Below, piece after piece: positions 22,888-31,456 of a stretch of DNA of 64,000 nt. The notes under the pieces are model-generated. The model was not told where the DNA came from. It did no database searches and saw nothing but the letters and a program-made list of their open reading frames with translations. Each line of letters opens with the position of its first letter. Position 1 is the stretch's first letter. Source of the stretch: Massilia timonae CCUG 45783. Its GTDB lineage: Bacteria; Pseudomonadota; Gammaproteobacteria; Burkholderiales; Burkholderiaceae_D. Where the stretch lies: contig NZ_JH992923.1 in the NCBI RefSeq assembly GCF_000315425.1, positions 455,887 through 519,886 on the forward strand, written 5' to 3'. The position numbers and the translations under genes were made by a program.

Positions 22888-23097
22888 TCAGTGATGGTGG
22901 TGCCAGTTGCCGTCGGTCGACTCGAGATAGGACTTCACCGCGTCCGGGCTGCCGGTCGCGTGGCGCTTGACTTCGCCGCAGTCGCAGATGCCCTGGTAGG
23001 GCTGGATGTGCGAGCAGGCGGACACTTTCTGGAGGAAGACTTTGACCGGCTTGGTGCACTTGGCGCACTTGAAGGTCAGGATGCGGGCGGGCTTCAT
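22888..23097 (-). CDS. small zinc-ribbon-like protein
   Basis: 69 residues with two cysteine pairs, CAKC near residue 11 and CDCG near 38, plus a further Cys (ACSHIQPYQG). This looks like a single zinc ribbon. The C-terminus ends in four His. No family recognised. It is the first gene of the pair with the methyltransferase, and transcription diverges from the xylan region. Confidence 0.75.
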   Translation of the reverse strand: MKPARILTFKCAKCTKPVKVFLQKVSACSHIQPYQGICDCGEVKRHATGSPDAVKSYLESTDGNWHHHH

Positions 23098-23173
23098 GGT
23101 TGGGTGACGGTGTAAATGGAAAGAGCGGCATTTTACACCCGTCGCCAGGCCGTCCCCGGTGGCGAGGCAGGAA

Positions 23174-23203
23174 TTGACAAGAAAGAATCGCCAAACCTAT
23201 ACT
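23174..23203 (+). promoter_or_regulatory. promoter of the GH115 gene
   Basis: TTGACA (23174-23179), an 18-nt spacer and TATACT (23198-23203). The operator-like box begins 4 nt later, so the start point falls within it. The receptor gene promoter at 39445 has the same layout. Confidence 0.8.
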
Positions 23204-23207
23204 CGAA

Positions 23208-23221
23208 TGATCGCGCTAACA
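23208..23221 (+). promoter_or_regulatory. LacI-type operator (xyl-box-like), site A
   Basis: TGATCGCGCTAACA, one of six related boxes in this region. It is followed by CTGAATGTTA, so a second dyad TAACA/TGTTA overlaps. The position over the start point fits repression. Confidence 0.7.
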
Positions 23222-23286
23222 CTGAATGTTATAGATTGTTATTACAAACCGCGATGCACATAATAAACTGGAGACAAGGTTAGCTC

Positions 23287-26166
23287 ATGACACTGACAAT
23301 GAAGCTGTTCAGGCGCGTCCTCGCGCCACTGACGGCACTATGCGCGGTGCTGGCCGCGCCCTCGGCCTGGGCGCTGGGCGAGCGCCAGTTCGTCCGCTTC
23401 GACGCGAACGCACAAGCCGTGGTGCTGGCGGACCAGGGCCGCACCGCGCCCTTGCTGGTCGATCCCAACGACGATGCGGGCGTACGGCGCGCCGTCGCCG
23501 ACCTGCAGGGCGACATCGCGCTGGTGTCCGGCGCCAAACCCGTCCTCACTAACAATCCCGGCAGCGCGCTGGATAACGTGGTCATCGTCGGCACCCTCGG
23601 CCAAAGCGCCCTGGTCGACCGCCTCGCCGCCGAGGGCAAGATCGACGCCGCCGCCATCCGCGGCAAATGGGAAGGTTTCCTGATCCAGGCCGTCGCCAAC
23701 CCGATGCCGGGCGTGGCGCGCGCGCTGGTGGTGGCCGGCAGCGACCGGCGCGGCGCCATCTTCGGCGTCTACACCCTGTCGGAGCAGATCGGCGTCTCGC
23801 CGTGGAAGTGGTGGGCCGACGTGGTTCCGGCGCGCCGGGCGACGCTGGCCGTCGCGCTCGATACCAAGGTGAGCGACGCCCCCGTGGTGCAGTACCGCGG
23901 CATCTTCCTGAACGACGAGGCGCCCGCGCTGACCAACTGGGCCAAGGAAAAATACGGCGGCTTCAACCACCGCTTTTATGAGAAGGTGTTCGAGCTGATC
24001 CTGCGCATGCGCGGCAACTACCTGTGGCCGGCGATGTGGCCGCCCACGGCCTTCTATGCCGACGATCCGGAAAACGGCCGCCTGGCCCACGAGATGGGCA
24101 TCATCATGGGCACCTCGCACCATGAGCCGATGATGCGCGCGCACGACGAGTGGGCCCGCTTCGGCAAGGGGCCGTGGGACTACGGCAAGAACGCCGGCGT
24201 GCTGCAGGCGTTCTGGAAGCAGGGCTTGCGCAACTCGCACGGCCAGGACCGCGTGATCACCCTGGGCATGCGCGGCGACGGCGACGAGCCGATGTCCGAG
24301 GAAGACAACGTCGACCTGCTGCAGAAGATCGTGCGCGACCAGCGCGCGCTGATCGAGCAAGATACCGGCAAGCCGGCAAGCGAGGTGCCGCAGGTGTGGG
24401 CGCTGTACAAGGAAGTGCAGGGCTATTACGAGAAGGGCATGCGCGTGCCGGACGACGTGCTGCTGCTCTGGTGCGACGACAACTGGGCCAATATCCGCCG
24501 CCTGCCGACGCCGGAAGAGCGCGCGCGTCCGGGCGGGGCCGGCGTCTACTACCACTTCGACTACGTGGGCGGCCCGCGTTCGTATAAATGGCTGAACGTG
24601 ACGCCGATCCCGAAGATCTGGGAACAGATGCACCTGGCCTGGCAGTATGACGCCAAGCGCATGTGGATCGTCAACGTCGGCGACCTCAAGCCCATGGAAG
24701 TGCCGATCGAGTTCTTCCTGACCTATGCCTGGAATCCCGCGGCCTGGCCGGCCGAGCGCCTGCCGGAGTACCTGCGCCTGTGGGCCACGCGCGAGTTCGG
24801 CGCCGAGCACGCGGTGGAAATCGCCGAGCTGGTCGAGGGTTACACGCGCTTCAATGGCCGCCGCAAGCCCGAGCAGCTCGAGCCGGGCACTTATAGCGTG
24901 CTGCACTACGACGAAGCCGGCCGCATCGCGCGCGACTACGCGGCGCTGGCCGAGCGCGCGAGCAAGGTGGCGGCCAGGCTGCGCCCCGAGCAGCGTGACG
25001 CCTTCTTCCAGCTGGTGCAGTATCCGGTCGCGGCGTCCAGCAATATGAACCAGCTGTATGTGGCGGCCGGCCTGAACCACCATTACGCCACCCAGTTCCG
25101 CGCCACCACCAACGACATGGCCGAGCGCGTGCAGGCGCTGTACAAGAACGACGTCGAACTGGCGCGCCAGTACCATGCGCTCCAGGGCGGCAAGTGGAAC
25201 CACCTGATGTCGCAGACCCGCTTCGGCTACGTCAACTGGGAACAGCCGCGCGCCAACGTGCTGCCGGCGGTGCATCGCATCGACGTGCCGGCCGGTTCCA
25301 ATATGTCAGTGGCGGTCGAGGGCGGTGTCAAAGCCTGGGGCGCCTATGGTCTCAAAGCCCTGGACTTGCCGGCGTTCGACCCGCTGTCGAAGCAGTCGCA
25401 CTACCTCGATATCTTCAACCGAGGCAGCGCGCCGTTCGACTACCGTATCGAGTCGAACCAGCCGTGGGTGGTGCCGAGCCAGGCGAAGGGCAGGGTGACG
25501 GGCGAGCAGCGCGTGACCGTCAAGGTGGATTGGGCCAAGGTGCCGGCCAATGCGCAGAGCGCCGTGCTCACCATCGTCGGTCCGAACGATGCCCGGGTGC
25601 CGGTCAACGTGCCGCTGAGCCGCCCGGCCTTGCCGAAGGACGCCAGGGGCTTCGTCGAGACCGGCGGCGTGGTGTCGATCGAGGCCGCCAACTATGCGCG
25701 TGCGCTGGCGCCGCAAGGCCGCAGCTGGCTGAAGATCCCGGGCCACGGCCGCACCGATTCCGGCGTGACGACCTTGCCGGTCACCGCGCCGGCGCTGGAC
25801 CTGAAGCAGGGCATGCGTCTCGAGTACGACGTCAACACGACCAGCAGCGGGAAGGTGGCAGTGCAGGTGACGCTGGCGCCGACCCTCAAGTTCCAGCCGG
25901 GCGCCAGCTTCCGCTACGCCGTGTCGATCGACGACGAGGCGCCGCGGATCGTCAACGTGCATGCCGACGAGTCGGAAAAGTTCTGGGAAAAGATCGTGTC
26001 GGATGGCGCCGCGGTGTTCACGACCGAACACCAGCTGGCCAAGCCGGGCAGGCATGTGCTCAAGTTCTGGGCGCTCGATCCGGGCCTGGTGGTGCAGAAG
26101 CTGGTGATCGATGCGGGCGGCCTGAAGCCGAGCTACCTGGGCCCGCCGCAGAGCCCGCGCCTGTAA
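23287..26166 (+). CDS. GH115 alpha-glucuronidase (xylan)
   Basis: 959 residues with a cleavable Sec signal peptide (MTLTMKLFRRVLAPLTALCAVLAAPSAWA region). The body matches GH115: GVYTLSEQIGVSPWKWWADV, then YRGIFLNDEAPALTNWAKEKY, then LRMRGNYLWPAMWPP, then TLGMRGDGDEPMSE, then WCDDNWANIRRLP. GH115 enzymes remove (4-O-methyl-)glucuronic acid from internal as well as terminal xylose units, unlike GH67. The likely location is the periplasm or outer membrane. It is transcribed alone from the promoter and operator upstream and ends at a perfect 15-bp terminator shared with the converging xylanase gene. Confidence 0.95.
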   Translation: MTLTMKLFRRVLAPLTALCAVLAAPSAWALGERQFVRFDANAQAVVLADQGRTAPLLVDPNDDAGVRRAVADLQGDIALVSGAKPVLTNNPGSALDNVVIVGTLGQSALVDRLAAEGKIDAAAIRGKWEGFLIQAVANPMPGVARALVVAGSDRRGAIFGVYTLSEQIGVSPWKWWADVVPARRATLAVALDTKVSDAPVVQYRGIFLNDEAPALTNWAKEKYGGFNHRFYEKVFELILRMRGNYLWPAMWPPTAFYADDPENGRLAHEMGIIMGTSHHEPMMRAHDEWARFGKGPWDYGKNAGVLQAFWKQGLRNSHGQDRVITLGMRGDGDEPMSEEDNVDLLQKIVRDQRALIEQDTGKPASEVPQVWALYKEVQGYYEKGMRVPDDVLLLWCDDNWANIRRLPTPEERARPGGAGVYYHFDYVGGPRSYKWLNVTPIPKIWEQMHLAWQYDAKRMWIVNVGDLKPMEVPIEFFLTYAWNPAAWPAERLPEYLRLWATREFGAEHAVEIAELVEGYTRFNGRRKPEQLEPGTYSVLHYDEAGRIARDYAALAERASKVAARLRPEQRDAFFQLVQYPVAASSNMNQLYVAAGLNHHYATQFRATTNDMAERVQALYKNDVELARQYHALQGGKWNHLMSQTRFGYVNWEQPRANVLPAVHRIDVPAGSNMSVAVEGGVKAWGAYGLKALDLPAFDPLSKQSHYLDIFNRGSAPFDYRIESNQPWVVPSQAKGRVTGEQRVTVKVDWAKVPANAQSAVLTIVGPNDARVPVNVPLSRPALPKDARGFVETGGVVSIEAANYARALAPQGRSWLKIPGHGRTDSGVTTLPVTAPALDLKQGMRLEYDVNTTSSGKVAVQVTLAPTLKFQPGASFRYAVSIDDEAPRIVNVHADESEKFWEKIVSDGAAVFTTEHQLAKPGRHVLKFWALDPGLVVQKLVIDAGGLKPSYLGPPQSPRL

Positions 26167-26185
26167 GCACTGGCGTGGTTAACTG

Positions 26186-26221
26186 AAAAGGGCAGTCCGC
26201 ATGACGCGGACTGCCCTTTTT
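26186..26221. terminator. bidirectional terminator between GH115 and GH10 genes
   Basis: A perfect 15-bp stem (26186-26200 with 26206-26220) has a 5-nt loop ATGAC, an AAAA on one side and a TTTTT on the other. Confidence 0.9.
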
Positions 26222-26241
26222 GACGTGGTGAAGCCGAAGGA

Positions 26242-27396
26242 TCAGGCTTTACGCATCGGCATCGCGCGCAGCGAAGCGGCGATCGCCTCGCGCATCGGCT
26301 TGGCGCGCAACTGGCTGTCGTAAGGCGTCGGACGCTGCGCCAGGCCGTCCGGGCGCTTCGCATCGGCCCATACCTGCAGCCAGTTCACGTGGTCCGCCAT
26401 GCCCCACAACAGGAAATCGCGGCAGGTCGGATAGCTCAGGGTCACGTCGAGATAGTCGCGCGCCAGCGCCGCAGTGGCCGCGTCGCGCTTGGCGACATCG
26501 GCCGGGAAGGCCTTGTCGTTGACGTCGAACTCGGTGATCAGGAGGTCCAGGCCCATGCCCGTGACCTCGTCCAGGAACTTGCGCCATTCGCGCAGCACCG
26601 CCGCGTTGGCGGGGCCGGACATCATGTCGCCGGCGCTGATATGGCTTTGCAGGCCGAGGGCGTGGATCGGGGCGCCGCGTTTTTTCAGTTCCGCCAGCAG
26701 TTTCAGCACGCCGGCGCGGTGCTTGGCGTCGTCGCCCAGGCCGGGGCCCATGAAGTCGTTATATACCAGCTGCGCCTTCGGCGCGTGCTCGTGGGCCTGG
26801 CGGAAGGCGAATTCGATCTGCTCGACCGCGCCCATGCGCCTGGTGAACACGTTCTGGATCAAGCTGCCGTCCTTCGGCGACACCGCCTCGTTGACGACGT
26901 CGTGGCTGATGACGTCCTGCCCCATGTGCGTGCAGACGGTCTTGATGTGCTCGCGCAGGATCGCCTCGGCGTGGCCGACCGGCTTGGACTTCAGGTCCAG
27001 CGCATTGACCCAGGCGGGCAGCCATTTCGGGTCCTGCCAGATCAAGGTGTGGCCGCGCACCGCCATGCCCTCCTTGCGCGCCCAGGCGAACATCTCGTCG
27101 GCCGGTCCCCATTGATAGGGGCCCGGTTTCGGCTGCAGGGCCTGCCACTTGGTCTCGTTCTCGGCGACGATCATATTGCACTCGCGCGCCATCAGGGCGC
27201 GGTAGGCCGGGTCGCGGAAACTCTTGCGGGTGTCCTGGTCTTCCAGCATGCCCATGGCATTACCGAAGCGCATGCCCTTGGCCTTGGCCAGGTCCTTGAG
27301 GGCGGGCCCGGCGTCCTGCGCGGCCAGTACGTGAGGGGTGAGCATGGCGCCGGCCGCCGTGCCAATCAGTTTCAGGGTATCGCGTCGCGATGTCAT
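26242..27396 (-). CDS. GH10 endo-1,4-beta-xylanase, Tat-exported
   Basis: 384 residues. The N-terminus MTSRRDTLKLIG ... HVLAA is a twin-arginine signal, so the enzyme folds before export to the periplasm. GH10 landmarks: FGNAMGM, ENETKWQALQP, GHTLIWQDPKWLP, acid/base Glu in DVVNEAV near residue 169, and nucleophile Glu in LLITEFDVND near 288. It cuts the xylan backbone internally, and a single catalytic domain without carbohydrate-binding module suggests work on imported oligosaccharides. Last gene of the GPH transporter - GH43 - GH10 operon. Confidence 0.96.
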   Translation of the reverse strand: MTSRRDTLKLIGTAAGAMLTPHVLAAQDAGPALKDLAKAKGMRFGNAMGMLEDQDTRKSFRDPAYRALMARECNMIVAENETKWQALQPKPGPYQWGPADEMFAWARKEGMAVRGHTLIWQDPKWLPAWVNALDLKSKPVGHAEAILREHIKTVCTHMGQDVISHDVVNEAVSPKDGSLIQNVFTRRMGAVEQIEFAFRQAHEHAPKAQLVYNDFMGPGLGDDAKHRAGVLKLLAELKKRGAPIHALGLQSHISAGDMMSGPANAAVLREWRKFLDEVTGMGLDLLITEFDVNDKAFPADVAKRDAATAALARDYLDVTLSYPTCRDFLLWGMADHVNWLQVWADAKRPDGLAQRPTPYDSQLRAKPMREAIAASLRAMPMRKA

Positions 27397-27434
27397 CGGG
27401 TGGTGTCTCCTTTATCGTGTTTGTCGGTATCCGC

Positions 27435-28454
27435 TCACGCCTGGCGATAGGGCGAGATGGTGACGATCTTGCCGTCGTCGTCGTAATGCAGCTCGGTCAC
27501 CTTCACCGAACGCAGGTGGGTGACGCCGCCGGAAAGGCTGCTGTCGTGATAGAACAGATACGAGCGGCCTTCGAACTCGCAGATCGAGTGGTGCGTGGTC
27601 CAGCCGATCACCGGGGTCATGATCTGGCCCGCGTAGGTGAAGGGGCCGTAGGGGCTGTCGCCGATTGCGTAGCACAGCAGGTGGGTGTCGCCGGTCGAAT
27701 AAGAGAAGTAGTACTTGCCGTCGTGCTTGTGCAGCCACGGGGCCTCGAAGAAGCGGCGATCGTGGTCGCCGGCCAGCAGCTCCTTGCCATCGGCGTCGAG
27801 GATGCGCACGGCGCGCGGCTCTTCGCTCAGCTCCAGCATGTCGCCGCGCAGGCGCGCCACGCGCGGCTGCAGGGCCGGCTCGTGCGCCACCGGTTCTTCA
27901 TGGTCAGGGCTGTAGAGGTTGTCGCGGTACTTCTGCAGCTGGCCGCCCCAGATGCCGCCGAAATAGAGATAGAACTCGCCGTCGTCGTCGCCGAACACGG
28001 CCGGGTCGATCGAATAGCTGCCGGCGATCGGCTGCGGTTGCGCCGTGAACGGGCCGACAGGACTGTCGCTGACCGCGACGCCGATCTGGAAGATGCCGTC
28101 GGGCCGCTTGGCCGGGAAGTACAGGTAATACTTGCCGTCCTTGCGCGCGCAGTCGGGCGCCCACATCTGGCGCGCCGCCCATGGCACGTCGCGCACGTGC
28201 AGGGCCACGCCGTGGTCGACCGCTTCGGCGCCCGGGTGGTCCATCGAGACGACGTGATAGTCCTCCATCGCGAAATGGGCGCCGTCGTCGTTGAACGGCA
28301 CGCCGGCCTCGATGTCGTGCGACGAGTAGATGTAGATGCGGCCGTCGAACACGTGGGCCGACGGATCGGCGATGTAGATGTGCTCGAGCAGCGGCTGGGA
28401 GATGGCGCGCTCTGTCAAGGCTTGCACGCGGTCTTTGTCGATGATTTCAGGCAT
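27435..28454 (-). CDS. GH43 family glycosidase, cytoplasmic (xylosidase/arabinofuranosidase type)
   Basis: 339 residues from ATG 28454; the longer open frame upstream overlaps the transporter gene. The five-bladed propeller catalytic residues are visible: Asp in YIADPSAHVF near residue 30, Asp in SYSIDPAVFGDDDG, and Glu in FFEAPWLHKHDGKYYF. There is no signal peptide, so it acts on imported oligosaccharides. The first motif (ADPSAHVFDGRIYIYSSHD) is like the GH43 subfamily 1 enzymes. Whether xylose or arabinose is released cannot be read from sequence. 31 bp after the transporter gene, 38 bp before the xylanase gene. Confidence 0.92.
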   Translation of the reverse strand: MPEIIDKDRVQALTERAISQPLLEHIYIADPSAHVFDGRIYIYSSHDIEAGVPFNDDGAHFAMEDYHVVSMDHPGAEAVDHGVALHVRDVPWAARQMWAPDCARKDGKYYLYFPAKRPDGIFQIGVAVSDSPVGPFTAQPQPIAGSYSIDPAVFGDDDGEFYLYFGGIWGGQLQKYRDNLYSPDHEEPVAHEPALQPRVARLRGDMLELSEEPRAVRILDADGKELLAGDHDRRFFEAPWLHKHDGKYYFSYSTGDTHLLCYAIGDSPYGPFTYAGQIMTPVIGWTTHHSICEFEGRSYLFYHDSSLSGGVTHLRSVKVTELHYDDDGKIVTISPYRQA

Positions 28455-28485
28455 GGCTATGGTCTGGTTCGGGTTCAGATGAAAA

Positions 28486-29973
28486 TCATTGCTGGGCGGC
28501 GAGTGCGCGGCGTTCGCCGAGTTCGCGCTCGATCTGCAGCTCGGTGGTTTTGCGGATGTCGTAGGCCGCGAGGCAGCACACGGCCAGCAGGAAGGGGATG
28601 GCGGCGTACACGCTGACCGACAGGCGCACGCCATCGGCCACCTGGCCCGGCTGGACGGCCAGGGCGGCGTCGTAGCCATAGGCCGACAGCAGGGCCGCCA
28701 CCAGCGCTCCGCCGATGGAGAGGCCCGCCTTGAGGCCGAAGATCATGGCCGAGAACAGCAGGGCGGTGGCGCGGCGGTTGTTCTTCCATTCCGAGTAGTC
28801 GGCGACGTCGGCGATCATCGCCCACAGCAATGGGATCGTGATGCCGTAGAAGAAGCCGTACAGGATCTGGGCGCCGAACACCAGGCCGATCGAGCCCGGG
28901 CCGATCCAGTAGTAGCTGAGGCGGAAGATCGCTGCCAGCAGCAGCGCGGCGCCGAACACGTCGCGCTTGCCGAAGCGGTCGGCCAGCGGCTTCGAGAAGC
29001 CGATCCCGACGATCATCAGGATGATGCCGACCGCGTTGAACAGGGAAAAGCCCGAGGTGGCGGCGTCTTCCGGCCAGTGGAAGGCGGTCAGGCCCATGCC
29101 GGTGAGTACCGCGTTGAGGCCGTCGATGAAGCCCAGGAAGCCGACGTCGCTCAGAAAAGCCGCCAGCGCCGCCTCCTCCAGGTAGTTGCGGAAGTAGAAG
29201 ATGTACATGCCGCCCTTGAGCGACAAGGTGATGAACACCAGGATGGTCAGCACCAGCATCACCACCCAAGGGCGGTTGCGCAGCAGGTCGGCCACGTCCT
29301 GCCTGATGCTCGAGCGCTGGCTTGGCGCGGGCACGATGCGTTCGCGGGTGGTGAAGAAGGTGATCAGGAAGCAGACGGTGCCGGCCACCGCGAAGAACAT
29401 CATCACGGTCTGGAAGCCGGCCACCTTGTCGCCCGCGCCCAGGATCAGCACCAGCGGCAGCAGCAGCACCTGGATCACCAGCTGCGCGACCAGCACCGCG
29501 ACGAAGCGATACGACGACAGGCTGTTGCGGTCGGCCATGCTGCCGGTCAGCACGCCGCTCAGGGCGGAATAGGGCAGGTTGTTGGCCGAGTACACCAGCA
29601 TCAAGAGGATGTAGGTCAGCAGCGCGTAGATGTACTTGCCGCGCTCGCCCAGGTCGGGCGTGCTGAAGGCGAGGATCGCCACCAGGCCGAACGGCACCGA
29701 GGTCCACAGGATCCAGGGACGGAACTTGCCCCAGCGGGTGGAAGTGCGGTCGGCGATGATGCCCATCAGCGGGTTGAAGCAGGCGCCGACCAGGCCGCCG
29801 ATGAAGATGATGCTCGCCGCGGCGTTGGGTGAGATCTGATAGACGTCGGTATAGAAGAAAGCGAGGAAGGTGAGCAGGGTCTGGAAGATCAGGTTGGCCG
29901 CCAGATCGCCCAGTGCATAGCCGATTTTTTCAGTTGTCTCCAGCGTCGGCTGCGCCTTGATAGTTGTAGTCAT
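28486..29973 (-). CDS. GPH-family sugar:cation symporter (xyloside/oligosaccharide)
   Basis: 495 residues with about 12 membrane segments, of the glycoside-pentoside-hexuronide family (MelB/XynP/YicJ type). Family landmarks: EKIGYALGDLAANLIFQTLLTFLAFFYTDV at the N-terminus and GIIADRTSTRWGKFRPWIL in the loop after helix 2. It probably carries xylo-oligosaccharides or glucuronosyl-xylosides across the inner membrane for the GH43 enzyme encoded next. First gene of a three-gene operon under operator site B. Confidence 0.92.
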   Translation of the reverse strand: MTTTIKAQPTLETTEKIGYALGDLAANLIFQTLLTFLAFFYTDVYQISPNAAASIIFIGGLVGACFNPLMGIIADRTSTRWGKFRPWILWTSVPFGLVAILAFSTPDLGERGKYIYALLTYILLMLVYSANNLPYSALSGVLTGSMADRNSLSSYRFVAVLVAQLVIQVLLLPLVLILGAGDKVAGFQTVMMFFAVAGTVCFLITFFTTRERIVPAPSQRSSIRQDVADLLRNRPWVVMLVLTILVFITLSLKGGMYIFYFRNYLEEAALAAFLSDVGFLGFIDGLNAVLTGMGLTAFHWPEDAATSGFSLFNAVGIILMIVGIGFSKPLADRFGKRDVFGAALLLAAIFRLSYYWIGPGSIGLVFGAQILYGFFYGITIPLLWAMIADVADYSEWKNNRRATALLFSAMIFGLKAGLSIGGALVAALLSAYGYDAALAVQPGQVADGVRLSVSVYAAIPFLLAVCCLAAYDIRKTTELQIERELGERRALAAQQ

Positions 29974-30084
29974 TGTCTTGCCAATCTATATGTTGAAAAG
30001 CAATTGCGGCCCTCAACTGTCAGGCACGCGGCAAGCGCGTTCATGACGGTCGGGCCACGCATGTATCACGCCAACCTCGCAAAA

Positions 30085-30098
30085 AGTTAGCGCAATCA
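30085..30098 (-). promoter_or_regulatory. LacI-type operator (xyl-box-like), site B
   Basis: Reads TGATTGCGCTAACT toward the transporter operon. It lies between that operon and the divergent LacI gene, so it could govern both. Confidence 0.65.
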
Positions 30099-30107
30099 TT
30101 GTTTTCG

Positions 30108-30136
30108 ATTGTGGATGAGATGCTAACGCCCGTCAA
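30108..30136 (-). promoter_or_regulatory. candidate promoter of the GPH-GH43-GH10 operon
   Basis: On the minus strand, TTGACG (30131-30136), 17 nt, CACAAT (30108-30113). Operator B follows 9 nt downstream. Confidence 0.5.
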
Positions 30137-30261
30137 CCGCTTTATTGCCTGGCCGCATACCAGATATAAGCGCGGAAGTGGCGGTAAATACGGTGCTGCG
30201 TGTTAGAATAAGAACAGTAAAGTTCGCGCAAACATCGCAAGGTCTTCCAGGGGTTCTCCGC

Positions 30262-31359
30262 ATGCCTACTTCCACGATCGGACTCGTCAACCCAGCGGAA
30301 CTCAAGCGCGGCCCCAATATGGCCGACGTGGCGAAGCTTGCCGGGGTGTCGCCGATGACGGTGTCGCGGGTCATGAGCGGCAAGGCGACCGTGCGCGCCA
30401 GCACGCGCAAGAAAGTGACGGCCGCCGCCGCGGCCCTGAACTACGCGCCGCACCCCGAGGCGCGGCTGCTGGCCGGATCGCGGCCGATCCGCATCGGTTT
30501 CCTGTACAGCATGCCCAGCGTGCGCAGCGGCGCCTATCTCACCGAGGTCTTGCTGGGATTGCTGAACAAGGTCAGCCTGAACAACGTGCAGCTGCTGGTC
30601 GAGAAGTGCGCCGACGGCGAACAGATCGCCGAGCAGACCCAGCGCCTCATCGATAACCAGATGGATGGCATCATCCTGCCGCCGCCGCTGGTCGACAATG
30701 CCGAGATCGTGGCGCGCATCGTCGACGCCGGCATTCCGCTGGCCCTGATCGCCTGCGGCCAGCCCGATGCGCGGGCAAGTGCGATCGGCATCGACGATCG
30801 CCAGGCCGCCTACGAGATGACGCGCCACCTGATCGAACTGGGTCACCAGCGGATCGGCTTCATCGGCGGGCATCCCTACCAGTCGGCGAGCAGCGCCCGG
30901 CTGCAAGGCTACCAGGCCGCCATCGAGGAATTCGGCGCCGACCCCGCGCCCGAGCTGGTGGCGCAGGGGATGTTCAACTACCGCTCGGGGCTCGACGCCG
31001 CCGAGATCCTGCTGGCGCTGCCGGACCGCCCGACGGCGATCTTCGCCAGCAACGACGACATGGCCGCCGCCACGGTCGCGGTGGCCCATCGCCTGGGGCT
31101 CGACGTGCCGGGCGACATCACGGTGGTCGGCTTCGACGACACCGCGCTGTCGACCACGATCTGGCCGGCGCTCACCACCGTGCGCCAGCCGACCATGGAC
31201 ATGGCCGAAGCGGCGATCGAGTGCATCGTCCGGCGCGTGACGAACGAGCGCACCGGCCTGGCCGCGGGTCCCGAACATATCAAGACCGATTTCACGCTGG
31301 TGCGGCGCCAGTCCGACGCGGCGCCGCGGATCCGGCCGCCGGTGCGCATCGTCGCCTGA
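30262..31359 (+). CDS. LacI-family transcriptional regulator
   Basis: 365 residues from ATG 30262 (AGGGG about 8 nt upstream). The helix-turn-helix is MADVAKLAGVSPMTVSRVMSGK, preceded by an unusual ~19-residue N-terminal tail. The hinge is NYAPHPEARLLAG, then a periplasmic-binding-protein-like sensor domain follows (IGFLYSMPSVRSGAYLTEVLLG, then GHQRIGFIGGHPYQSA). The family usually represses catabolic genes until a sugar or sugar acid binds. Position in the centre of the xylan region and the six LacI-type boxes make it the best candidate for the local repressor; the inducer may be a xylo-oligosaccharide, xylose or glucuronate derivative. Confidence 0.93.
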   Translation: MPTSTIGLVNPAELKRGPNMADVAKLAGVSPMTVSRVMSGKATVRASTRKKVTAAAAALNYAPHPEARLLAGSRPIRIGFLYSMPSVRSGAYLTEVLLGLLNKVSLNNVQLLVEKCADGEQIAEQTQRLIDNQMDGIILPPPLVDNAEIVARIVDAGIPLALIACGQPDARASAIGIDDRQAAYEMTRHLIELGHQRIGFIGGHPYQSASSARLQGYQAAIEEFGADPAPELVAQGMFNYRSGLDAAEILLALPDRPTAIFASNDDMAAATVAVAHRLGLDVPGDITVVGFDDTALSTTIWPALTTVRQPTMDMAEAAIECIVRRVTNERTGLAAGPEHIKTDFTLVRRQSDAAPRIRPPVRIVA

Positions 31360-31382
31360 AAGTTTGATTCAACTATCCGGAC

Positions 31383-31396
31383 TGATTGCGCTATCA
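31383..31396 (+). promoter_or_regulatory. LacI-type operator (xyl-box-like), site D
   Basis: TGATTGCGCTATCA, followed by TTTGCGTTA. It lies 60 bases before the SGNH esterase start and 24 bases after the LacI gene. Confidence 0.6.
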
Positions 31397-31456
31397 TTTG
31401 CGTTACAGATTTGGTAGTCCTGCCTTTTGCAGGTCATGCCATCACCGGAGACCATA

